Below are positions 1-5,137 of a DNA stretch of 5,137 nt, piece by piece (position 1 is the first letter of the stretch; each line of letters opens with the position of its first letter). The notes beneath the pieces were generated by a model, which did no database searches, had not been told where the DNA came from, and saw only the letters and a list, made by a program, of their open reading frames with translations. The stretch is from Pseudomonadota bacterium (GTDB lineage Bacteria; Pseudomonadota; Alphaproteobacteria; Caulobacterales; Caulobacteraceae). The stretch spans positions 1 to 5,137 of the forward strand of contig JAEZIH010000159.1 in assembly GCA_023416055.1 (NCBI GenBank), read 5' to 3'. A program made the position numbers and the translations under genes.

Positions 1-173
1 TCGCCGGCCTGGCCGGGTCGCGTTCGGGCGCGGTGGACCGGGCGGGGGCGGCGGGCGCCGCGGCGGCGACCCGGGTGCAGGGCGACCGGCCCATCGACCT
101 GGTGCTGCTGTTCCGCAACGGACGCACCTGGCTGGGGCCGTTCGCCCTGGCGCCGGCGCCGAAGCTGTTCTGA
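1..173 (+). CDS. Probable DUF2125 domain protein, C-terminal end only (5' end outside window)
   Basis: The frame beginning at base 3 is open to a TGA at 171-173 and gives 56 residues. An Ala/Gly-rich stretch is followed by a compact ending, IDLVLLFRNGRTWLGPFAL then APAPKLF. From memory, a final strand of the type 'F-x-[ND]-G-x-x-x-LGP-x-x-LxPAP' is how alphaproteobacterial DUF2125 proteins end. These are envelope proteins of unknown function, and their genes often sit beside hisC and the tyrosine/phenylalanine genes. Third positions are strongly G/C in this frame, which supports it over the also-open frame 2. The stop TGA shares its A with the ATG of the next gene (TGATG), so the two are probably translationally coupled. 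The family call rests on a short tail plus context and is moderate only. Confidence 0.55.
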   Translation, partial: AGLAGSRSGAVDRAGAAGAAAATRVQGDRPIDLVLLFRNGRTWLGPFALAPAPKLF

Positions 174-856
174 TGCTGGTCGAGCCCCCGGAGGATCCGA
201 CGCGGCTGGCGCAGGACGAGGCCGTCGTCCGCGCCGTGCGGGCCCGGCTGGCGGGCGGTCCGCGCGCCACGCCCGACGCCGAGGCCCTGGCGCTCAGGGA
301 GCTGCTGAAAGGTCTGTCGCCCGCGGAGACGGCGGCGGTGCGGGCGGTGCTGGGGCGGATCGACGCCGGCCACGGCGCGCCCCTGATCGTCTGGGGCCCG
401 GCCAGCCAGGTCATCGCCGCCGACCGCTACGGCCTGACGGCGCGCATGGCGGCCACGCCGGAGGCGGCGTTGAAGGCGGTGCGCGAAGGCGGGCGGGCGC
501 TGATGGATTTGACCGCGGCCTCGGCCTGGTGGGGGCGGCTGCTGGCCGAGCCTGAGCTGCGCGTGGTCGCCGCCCTGCCCGACAGCCGGACGACCCATCC
601 TCGGGCGCTGATGGTGCAGCGCGCCGCGCCGGGCCCCACCGGCGACGACCGCACCTTCTGGACCACCGACAGCCCCCTGCCCGCAGCGCGGATCGTCTCG
701 GCTCTTGGCATGGGCGGACTGGCCGCCAGCCCTCTGATCGCGGCCGGCGGGTTGAAGCTGTTCGCCCTGGCGGGCTATGTGCAGGCCCAGGACGGGCGGC
801 TGGACGACGCGCCCGGCGACCTGCGCGGCGTGATCGGCGCCGCGCCCCTATTCTGA
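173..856 (+). CDS. Chorismate-mutase-related protein with degenerate mutase region
   Basis: This 227-aa protein resembles the alphaproteobacterial chorismate mutase family, in which an N-terminal AroQ helical domain is followed by a conserved C-terminal domain. The C-terminal part is easy to recognise: VWGP (about 73-76), the ASAWWGRLLAEPELRVVAAL block, PTGDDRTFW, AGGLKLFALAGYVQ and the terminal GVIGAAPLF. The N-terminal 65 residues are short and lack the usual 'LRxxIDxID' helix and its chorismate-contacting arginine and lysine pattern. Only the 'LRELLKGLSPAETAAVRAVL' stretch resembles the last mutase helix. Chorismate-to-prephenate activity is therefore doubtful, and a regulatory or accessory role beside hisC is possible. 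The ATG overlaps the preceding stop by one base and has no clear Shine-Dalgarno, consistent with coupling. The frame is also open upstream to the window edge, but that stretch overlaps the better-coded preceding gene. I am confident it is a gene, moderately confident of the family and uncertain of activity. Confidence 0.75.
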   Translation: MLVEPPEDPTRLAQDEAVVRAVRARLAGGPRATPDAEALALRELLKGLSPAETAAVRAVLGRIDAGHGAPLIVWGPASQVIAADRYGLTARMAATPEAALKAVREGGRALMDLTAASAWWGRLLAEPELRVVAALPDSRTTHPRALMVQRAAPGPTGDDRTFWTTDSPLPAARIVSALGMGGLAASPLIAAGGLKLFALAGYVQAQDGRLDDAPGDLRGVIGAAPLF

Positions 857-860
857 CCCC

Positions 861-865
861 AGGGA
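861..865 (+). promoter_or_regulatory. Ribosome binding site of hisC
   Basis: AGGGA lies seven bases before the ATG at 873, inside the 16-base gap after the preceding stop. It fixes the hisC start. There is no room for a separate promoter, so hisC is most likely expressed from the upstream operon. Confidence 0.6.
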
Positions 866-872
866 ATTCCGC

Positions 873-1967
873 ATGACCGACGCCTCCGCGCCCGCGCCCA
901 AGCCCGGCATCCTCGACATCGCCCCCTACGTGGGCGGCAAGTCGCGCATCGAGGGCGTCGCCGAGCCGATGAAGCTGTCGTCCAACGAGAACATGCTGGG
1001 CGCCGGACCGAAGGCGCGCGAGGCCTTCGGGGCGGCGGTGCGCAACATCCACATCTATCCGGACGGCCGAGCCTCAAAGCTGCGTCAGGCGGTGGCGGAC
1101 CACCACGGGCTGGAGCCGGAACGGCTGATCTTCGGCAACGGCTCGGACGAGGTCTTCGCCCTGCTGAACCAGACCTATCTGACGCCCGGCGACAACATCG
1201 TCACCGGCCAGTACGGCTTCCTCGCCTACCGCATCTCGGCCAGGGCCAACCAGGCCGAGGTCAAGCTGGCGCCGGAGCCGCAGTTCAAGGCGACGCCGGA
1301 GGCCCTGCTGGAGCAGGTCGATGAGCGCACCCGCATCGTCTACGTCTCAAGCCCGTCGAACCCGACCGGCAGCTACAACACGGCCGAGGAGATCCGCCGC
1401 CTGCACGAGGGGCTGCGGCCGGACATCCTGCTGGTCATCGACGAGGCCTACGCCGAATACGTGACCGAGCCGGACTGGGAGACCAGCTTCGGCCTCGCCC
1501 GCGACAGCGAGAACATCGTCGTCACCCGCACCTTCTCCAAGATCCACGGCCTCGGCGGCCTGCGCATCGGCTACGGCTATGCGCCGCTGAAGGTGGCCGA
1601 GGCGGTGGACCGCATCCGCCTGCCGTTCAACGTCTCGGTGCCGGGCATCGAGGCGGCGGTGGCCGCGCTGGGCGACGAGGCGCACCAGCAGGCCTCGCGT
1701 GAGCTGATCCACACCTGGCGGCCGCGCATGACCCAGGCCATCCGCGGCTTCGGCTTCGAGGTCCTGCCGTCGGCGGGCAATTTCGTGCTGGTCCGCTTCA
1801 GGGACGGCGAGCAGGCGCAGAAGGCCAACGACTACCTGAACTCCAAGGGCGTGATCGTGCGACCGGTCGGCGGCTACGGCCTGCCCGAGGCGCTGCGGAT
1901 CACCATCGGCACCGAGGACCAGAACCGCGCCGTGCTGGACGCTCTCAGCGAGTTCGCCGCGGCCTGA
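873..1967 (+). CDS. hisC: Histidinol-phosphate / aromatic aminotransferase (PLP fold type I)
   Basis: HisC transfers an amino group between glutamate and imidazole-acetol phosphate to give L-histidinol phosphate; many alphaproteobacterial members also act on aromatic 2-oxo acids. It is a cytoplasmic homodimer using PLP. At 364 aa it has the normal family length. All landmarks are present: LSSNEN (35-40) in the N-terminal arm, YPDGR (62-66), GNGSDE (88-93) at the cofactor phosphate, SNPTG (162-166) with the Asn that contacts the PLP ring oxygen, DEAYAEY (190-196) with the Asp pairing the pyridine nitrogen, TFSK (220-223) with Lys223 as Schiff-base lysine, LGGLRIGY (227-234), and LRITIG (341-346) with the substrate-carboxylate Arg342. 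AGGGA is well placed before the ATG. The gene follows the chorismate-mutase-like gene by 16 bases, suggesting a combined role in histidine and Phe/Tyr synthesis. Its stop lies six bases from the stop of a convergent small gene. The enzyme looks intact. Confidence 0.95.
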   Translation: MTDASAPAPKPGILDIAPYVGGKSRIEGVAEPMKLSSNENMLGAGPKAREAFGAAVRNIHIYPDGRASKLRQAVADHHGLEPERLIFGNGSDEVFALLNQTYLTPGDNIVTGQYGFLAYRISARANQAEVKLAPEPQFKATPEALLEQVDERTRIVYVSSPSNPTGSYNTAEEIRRLHEGLRPDILLVIDEAYAEYVTEPDWETSFGLARDSENIVVTRTFSKIHGLGGLRIGYGYAPLKVAEAVDRIRLPFNVSVPGIEAAVAALGDEAHQQASRELIHTWRPRMTQAIRGFGFEVLPSAGNFVLVRFRDGEQAQKANDYLNSKGVIVRPVGGYGLPEALRITIGTEDQNRAVLDALSEFAAA

Positions 1968-1977
1968 CCGGCGTCAG
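1964..1977. terminator. Inverted repeat holding both convergent stop codons, possible bidirectional terminator
   Basis: CTGAC-CGGC-GTCAG is a perfect five-base-pair inverted repeat with a four-base loop. The left arm contains the TGA of hisC and the right arm contains the complement of the minus-strand TGA. A wider GGCC (1961-1964) and a later GGCC outside it could extend pairing imperfectly. No T-run follows on either strand, so intrinsic termination is unproven. Confidence 0.3.
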
Positions 1978-2180
1978 CCGACCCGGCCGCACCGGTCGCG
2001 GGCGCAGTCGAGATAGCACTGCGTCCAGCCCGGCCCGCCGCCCGGATTGGTGACGTAGCAGCGGTACTGGCACTCCATGTAGCAGAACTCGTTCCTCTGC
2101 TTCGGCCCCTCGGGGGCCTGGGCCGCGGTGGCCGTAGCCATGGCGGCGGCGAGAACCGTGATGCTGAACAGCCTGCGCAT
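1974..2180 (-). CDS. Small exported cysteine-rich protein with duplicated CX3C motif
   Basis: I do not recognise this family. The chosen start gives 68 residues. A classical Sec signal peptide is present: MRRLF, then a hydrophobic Ala/Val/Leu core, then an AQA cleavage site after residue 22, leaving about 46 mature residues. The mature part has six cysteines at 33, 37, 41, 55, 59 and 64. They form two related segments, CYMECQYRC and CYLDCARDRC, joined by a Gly/Pro loop (NPGGGPG), so it looks like an internally duplicated helical hairpin cross-linked by disulfides. The layout resembles twin-CX3C or CHCH folds by convergence. An ATG at 2184-2186 adds two residues, but the GGAGGG would then lie one base away, whereas it is seven bases from the ATG at 2178-2180. 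Location is inferred to be periplasmic or secreted. It could bind metal or act in redox chemistry, but nothing proves that. It may be transcribed after the TIGR02186 gene, 69 bases upstream. Confidence 0.72.
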   Translation of the reverse strand: MRRLFSITVLAAAMATATAAQAPEGPKQRNEFCYMECQYRCYVTNPGGGPGWTQCYLDCARDRCGRVG

Positions 2181-2187
2181 TCGCATA

Positions 2188-2193
2188 CCCTCC
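2188..2193 (-). promoter_or_regulatory. Strong Shine-Dalgarno deciding the start of the small Cys-rich gene
   Basis: On the minus strand GGAGGG is followed by TATGCGA and then ATG. It is one base from the first ATG but seven from the second, so the second ATG (2180) is preferred. Confidence 0.6.
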
Positions 2194-2204
2194 GTATCCG
2201 AGGG
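2188..2204 (-). promoter_or_regulatory. Possible leader hairpin masking the Shine-Dalgarno
   Basis: In mRNA sense the leader reads CCCUC-GGAUACG-GAGGG. This is a five-base-pair stem with a seven-base loop, and its 3' arm contains five of the six bases of the GGAGGG ribosome binding site. If formed, it would hide the site and lower translation of the small cysteine-rich protein. The pairing is visible in the sequence; the regulatory meaning is inference. Confidence 0.35.
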
Positions 2205-2249
2205 GGTAAGCGCCGCCGGTTGGGCCGGGTTCCGGGCGAAGAGGGTTAA

Positions 2250-3059
2250 CTAGTTGCGCCGGAAAATGCGGCTGGCGCCCCAGCCGGTGAAGGCGGCGAG
2301 CAGGACGCAGAGCACGCCGTAGGTCCATGGCCGGCGATGAGCGAACTCGAAGATCTCCCGCTCGACGCCGACCTTCTCGACGGTCAGGGTGAGGTTGGAG
2401 ACCGAGACCGGCTCGCCCTCCTGGAACAGCCAGACCTCGGCGAAATACTGGCCGGTCGGGGCGACGGCGGGCAGTTCGATTTCGGCGCGGAACAGGCCGC
2501 GGTCGACGAAGCGGACGCCATCCGGATCGGTGTTGTAGAGGGCCGCCGCCTCGCGCAGGCGGATCACCGCCCGGCGCCAGTCGAGGTAGTCCTCGCCGAG
2601 GCGGCTGATGACCACGTCGCGCACGCCGTAGCGGGTGACGGTGCGGCTCTCCTCGGGCGCATTGATGCGCAGGTGATCGACTCCCACGCCGAGGCGGCGC
2701 AGCTGGCCGAAATCGGCGATGTCGCCCAGCGGCCGGGTCGAGGCGGTCATGTAGAAGCCCGGCGCGCCCTCGAAGACGACCGGCCGGCTGTTCAGCCAGA
2801 CGCCCATGTTGCGGGTCTTCTTGACCAGGCGGACCGGGGCGTCCGGGCCGCGCACCACCACGACCACGTCGGTTGGGTCGTCGCCCGGATTGAAGACCGC
2901 GCCGTAGAGGACGATCGAGGCCCCCCGGAAGCTGGAGTCGACGCTCACCCGGGCATTGGTCAGGGCGGCGGCGACGCGCAGCTCGCCCTGGGTCGCGGCC
3001 GAGCGTTCCGGAGCTGTGGCCTCGACGGCGGGGGGCGGGGGCGGCAGGGCCTGGATCAT
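2250..3059 (-). CDS. TIGR02186 / Alph_Pro_TM family protein, partner of TSUP transporter
   Basis: This 269-aa protein matches the alphaproteobacterial TIGR02186 (Alph_Pro_TM) family of unknown function. A beta-rich domain begins near residue 26 and includes VSVDSSFRGASIVLYGAVFN (38-57) and VVVVVRGP (65-72). Later come LPAVAPTGQYFAEVWLFQ (196-213) and LTVEKVGVER (225-234). A single membrane helix follows at about 245-265, and the chain ends in basic FRRN, predicting a cytoplasmic C-terminus and a periplasmic main domain. The N-terminus (MIQALPPPPPAVEA) is not a signal peptide, although members usually have one as I recall. An in-frame stop 31-33 bases upstream, with no start between, rules out an extension. 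Its ATG overlaps the transporter stop in ATGA, indicating coupled translation. Five consecutive prolines (6-10) could stall ribosomes and make expression EF-P dependent. The standing association with TSUP genes suggests an accessory subunit. The family is fairly sure; the function is unknown. Confidence 0.85.
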   Translation of the reverse strand: MIQALPPPPPAVEATAPERSAATQGELRVAAALTNARVSVDSSFRGASIVLYGAVFNPGDDPTDVVVVVRGPDAPVRLVKKTRNMGVWLNSRPVVFEGAPGFYMTASTRPLGDIADFGQLRRLGVGVDHLRINAPEESRTVTRYGVRDVVISRLGEDYLDWRRAVIRLREAAALYNTDPDGVRFVDRGLFRAEIELPAVAPTGQYFAEVWLFQEGEPVSVSNLTLTVEKVGVEREIFEFAHRRPWTYGVLCVLLAAFTGWGASRIFRRN

Positions 3060-3979
3060 TCGGCCACCCCCGGCGCGAAGCCGAACAGGTCAGATGGACG
3101 CACGAACAGCTCCAGCCCCATCTGGATGCCCACGAGCAGGACGATCAGGCCGAGGACGGCGCGCAGTTCTTCGGCGCGGAACCGGCCGGACCAGCGGGCC
3201 CCGTATTGTGCTCCGACCACGCCGCCCAGCAGCAGGATGGTCGACAGCACGATGTCCACCGTCTGGTTGCGCCCCGCCTGCAGTATGGTGGTCATGGCAG
3301 TGGTGATGATGATCTGGAACAGGCTGGTGCCGACCACCACGCTGGCCTTCATGCGCAGGACGTAGAGCATGGCCGGGACCAGGATGAAGCCGCCGCCCAC
3401 GCCCATGATGGCCGAAAGGACGCCCGCGAAGGCGCCAAGGGCGAAGGGCGGAATGGCGCTGATGTAGAGGCCCGAGCGGGGGAAGCGCATGCGCAATGGC
3501 AGGCCGTACAGCCACAGCGGCCGGCGGCGCTCGCGGTGCGGGACGACCTCGCCGCGCACCCGCCGCAGGATCTGGCCCAGGCTCTCGTACAGCATCTGGG
3601 TGCCGATGGCCCCGAGGAAGATGAGGTAGGAGAGGGCGACGGCGAGGTCGGCCTGGCCGAGCAGGCGCAGGTAGCGGAACAGCTCCACCCCCAGCAGGGC
3701 GCCCAGCACCCCGCCGCCCGCCATGACCCCGCCGATGCGGTAGTCGACAGCCTTCTGGCTGGTGTAGCTGATCACCCCCGAGGTCGAGGAGGCGACGACA
3801 TGGCTCGCCTGGCTGGCCACGGCGACCGAGGGCGGAATGCCGAGGAAGATCAGGATCGGGGCCATGAGGAAGCCGCCGCCGATGCCGAACAGTCCGGACA
3901 CGAAGCCGACCACCGCCCCCAGCAGAACCAGGAGCGGCCAGTTCACCGAAACCTCGGCGATCGGCAGGTAGATATCCAA
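3056..3979 (-). CDS. TauE/SafE (TSUP) family membrane transporter
   Basis: This is a polytopic inner-membrane protein of the 4-toluene sulfonate uptake permease (TauE/SafE, formerly DUF81) family. Family members export or import small anions such as sulfite, sulfoacetate or thiosulfate; the substrate here cannot be read from sequence. The two signature half-repeats are clear: GLFGIGGGFLMAPIL and SAIMGVGGGFILVPAML. Each opens a bundle of hydrophobic helices, and a basic loop (QILRRVRGEVVPHRERRR) separates the halves. The chosen TTG at 3977-3979 gives 307 aa starting DIYLPIAEVSVNW, which is how homologs begin as I remember them, with AAGG eight bases upstream. A TTG at 4007-4009 would add ten residues, but it has no Shine-Dalgarno and a small GC hairpin lies just before it. 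There is no ATG choice. The stop overlaps the next start by four bases. The protein appears full length. Confidence 0.9.
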   Translation of the reverse strand: MDIYLPIAEVSVNWPLLVLLGAVVGFVSGLFGIGGGFLMAPILIFLGIPPSVAVASQASHVVASSTSGVISYTSQKAVDYRIGGVMAGGGVLGALLGVELFRYLRLLGQADLAVALSYLIFLGAIGTQMLYESLGQILRRVRGEVVPHRERRRPLWLYGLPLRMRFPRSGLYISAIPPFALGAFAGVLSAIMGVGGGFILVPAMLYVLRMKASVVVGTSLFQIIITTAMTTILQAGRNQTVDIVLSTILLLGGVVGAQYGARWSGRFRAEELRAVLGLIVLLVGIQMGLELFVRPSDLFGFAPGVAE

Positions 3980-4009
3980 AGGACCCGCCTTCGGCTGAAA
4001 CTGAGGCAA

Positions 4010-4099
4010 GGCGCCGGAGCGGCGACGGTGATCGTGTCCTAGACGCAGTCCGCGGCTGCCGCCACCGTATGCGCCGTAAAGGCTAGCCGAACCGCCGGA
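4010..4099 (-). other. Gap between PodJ-like gene and transporter gene
   Basis: This 90-base stretch is the only sizeable non-coding gap on the right side, and a promoter for the transporter operon would have to lie here or inside the upstream gene. In transcript sense it contains GCTAGCC and TTTACGG stretches, but no well-spaced -35/-10 pair. A small stem, CGCCG-CTC-CGGCG (4012-4024), sits next to the unused TTG at 4009. I see no terminator T-run after the upstream stop, so read-through is possible. Confidence 0.3.
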
Positions 4100-5137
4100 T
4101 CAGGCCAGCGGTTCCACCTGGAAGGCGTCCGCGGCGGCGCGGGCCGCGCCGCGCTCGGCGGCGGGCAGGCCCGCCTTCAGGCGGTCGACCGACGCCTGGG
4201 CGTCGCCATCCCCGGCGCGCGCGGCGATCAGGTACCACTTGTAGGCCTCGGGCAGGCTGGCCTGGATGCCTTCCTCGCCGCTCTCGTACAGCTTGGCGAC
4301 GTTGAACTGACTGTCGACGAGACCGCGTTCGGCCGCCCGCAGCAGCCAGGTCAGCGCCTCGCCGGCGTTCCGCGGGGCGCCCACGCCCTCGAACAGGTAC
4401 ATGCCGTAGTTGTGCATCGCCTGCGGGTCGCCGGAGTCGGCGGCGCGGCGCATCCAGTCGCGGGCCTGGACGGGATCGGCCGCCAGGCCGGCTGCGCCGT
4501 TCTCATACAGGGTGGCGAGGTGCACCTGGGCGGGAGCGAAGCCCAGGCGGGCGGCTTCCTTGAGGGTGTCCACGCCGACGGCTTCGCCGTCGTCCAGCTG
4601 TTGCACCGCCTGGCGGTACAGTTCGCCGCCGCGGGCCCTGTCCTCGGGGGTGGGCTGGGCCGGAACCGCGGCGAGGGCGGCGGTCAGGCCGACGCCGTCT
4701 TCTCCACCGCCGGTGAAGCCCGGCACAGCCAGCGCCGAGCCGGTCAGCTCGTTGAACGCGACCGCGCCGCCGGCGGTCAGCAGCACGGCTACGGCCGAGG
4801 CCCCGAGCGCCTTGCGGATGGTGTCGCCGCCCTTGGAGGCCTGCTTGTCCAGCCGCTCCTGCAGCCGGGACTTGCCGCCGCGCTTGAGGCCGAAGCCCGA
4901 TCGGGCCGGGGCTTCCTCGGGCGCGGCCATGGCGGCGCGGGCGGCGTCGATCGCCTGACGGGTCGACGAGGCCCGCCCCTGGGCGGCGGCGGCGCGCAGG
5001 GCGCGAGGATCGACAAAGTCCGTCTCGGCGGCGAACTCGTCGCCCCCGGCGTCAAAGGCTTCCGGGGCGGTGGCGGCCAGCGCGTCCGAGACATCGGCGC
5101 CGCCAAAGCCCTGGCCGAAGGCCGGCTGGGCCGGCGC
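4100..5137 (-). CDS. PodJ-like single-pass membrane protein with Sel1 repeats, C-terminal part (5' end outside window)
   Basis: The frame is open from the right edge to the TGA at 4100-4102, giving 345 visible residues. The first part (visible 1-85) is acidic, Ala/Pro-rich and low in complexity, like a cytoplasmic linker. A basic segment (KRGGKSRLQERLDKQ, about 85-99) leads into one membrane helix (ALGASAVAVLLTAGGAVAF, about 110-128). Beyond it are about four Sel1-type TPR repeats (about 170-310), with motifs such as AQVHLATLYENGA, ARDWMRRAADSGD, AMHNYGMYLFEGVG, SQFNVAKLYESG and AYKWYLIAARAGD. This order, including the last repeat and the 'AYKWYLIAA..GD..A' ending, resembles the C-terminal half of PodJ, the alphaproteobacterial cell-pole organiser. 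The repeats would be periplasmic. The chain stops about 35 residues after the last repeat, with no peptidoglycan-binding domain as described for Caulobacter PodJ. An internal ATG at 4930 is not needed as a start. Another Sel1 membrane protein is the alternative. Confidence 0.75.
   Translation of the reverse strand, partial: APAQPAFGQGFGGADVSDALAATAPEAFDAGGDEFAAETDFVDPRALRAAAAQGRASSTRQAIDAARAAMAAPEEAPARSGFGLKRGGKSRLQERLDKQASKGGDTIRKALGASAVAVLLTAGGAVAFNELTGSALAVPGFTGGGEDGVGLTAALAAVPAQPTPEDRARGGELYRQAVQQLDDGEAVGVDTLKEAARLGFAPAQVHLATLYENGAAGLAADPVQARDWMRRAADSGDPQAMHNYGMYLFEGVGAPRNAGEALTWLLRAAERGLVDSQFNVAKLYESGEEGIQASLPEAYKWYLIAARAGDGDAQASVDRLKAGLPAAERGAARAAADAFQVEPLA

Noticed and set aside
411..1077. 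Minus-strand open frames across the chorismate-mutase-like and hisC genes
   Set aside because: They are Arg/Pro/Ala-rich shadows that span a gene boundary with no ribosome binding site or recognisable motif.
2208..2249. Terminator between the TIGR02186 gene and the small gene
   Set aside because: Only short CCGG-GTT-CCGG type pairing is present, with no T-run. This kind of pairing is common by chance at this G+C.
1945..2328. Minus-strand open frame of 127 codons overlapping the small Cys-rich gene
   Set aside because: It runs through the hisC end and the end of the TIGR02186 gene in another frame, and has no signal peptide or family. The 68-aa frame has a signal peptide and a strong Shine-Dalgarno.
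2337..3365. Long plus-strand open frame (342 codons) opposite the TIGR02186 and transporter genes
   Set aside because: It is antisense to two recognisable protein families. Its product is an Asp/Ala/Gly/His-rich low-complexity sequence, as expected for the shadow of a high-GC gene.
3206..4042. Plus-strand open frame (278 codons) opposite the transporter gene
   Set aside because: The product is dominated by Gln, His, Asp and Ala with no domain logic; the opposite strand encodes clear TSUP repeats.
4010..4099. Promoter for the transporter gene
   Set aside because: GCTAGCC and TTTACGG look promoter-like in isolation, but I could not pair a -35 and a -10 at 16-18 base spacing.
4928..4930. ATG as start of a 276-aa Sel1 protein
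   Set aside because: The same frame stays open with good codon bias to the window edge, and no Shine-Dalgarno precedes this ATG. It is more likely an internal methionine of a longer protein.

Overview
The window is about 70% G+C, with strong G/C bias at third codon positions and almost no non-coding DNA. Family content and gene order point to an alphaproteobacterium of the Caulobacterales (Brevundimonas, Caulobacter or Phenylobacterium type). That placement is inferred from the sequence alone.

The left third (1-1967) is a tight plus-strand operon. It starts with the 3' end of a probable DUF2125 gene, whose stop codon shares a base with the next start (TGATG). Next is a 227-aa chorismate-mutase-related protein. 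It keeps the C-terminal domain of the alphaproteobacterial family, but its N-terminal AroQ mutase region looks degenerate. Sixteen bases later comes hisC, a complete PLP-dependent histidinol-phosphate/aromatic aminotransferase. The operon therefore belongs to aromatic amino acid and histidine metabolism. No prephenate/arogenate dehydrogenase gene follows hisC.

The right two thirds (1974-5137) read on the minus strand. In transcription order they hold: the 3' part of a PodJ-like, single-pass, Sel1-repeat membrane protein that runs off the right edge; a TauE/SafE (TSUP) family transporter; a TIGR02186/Alph_Pro_TM protein overlapping it by four bases; and a 68-aa exported protein with a duplicated CX3C cysteine pattern. 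The small gene meets hisC tail to tail, and both stop codons sit in one short inverted repeat.

The TSUP-TIGR02186 pair is a recurrent alphaproteobacterial arrangement of unknown substrate and is probably co-translated. The small cysteine-rich protein lies just downstream. Its Shine-Dalgarno sequence can pair with an upstream CCCUC in the same leader, which suggests translational control. This small protein and its leader are the least ordinary part of the window. I saw no RNA genes, mobile elements, CRISPR arrays or long repeats.
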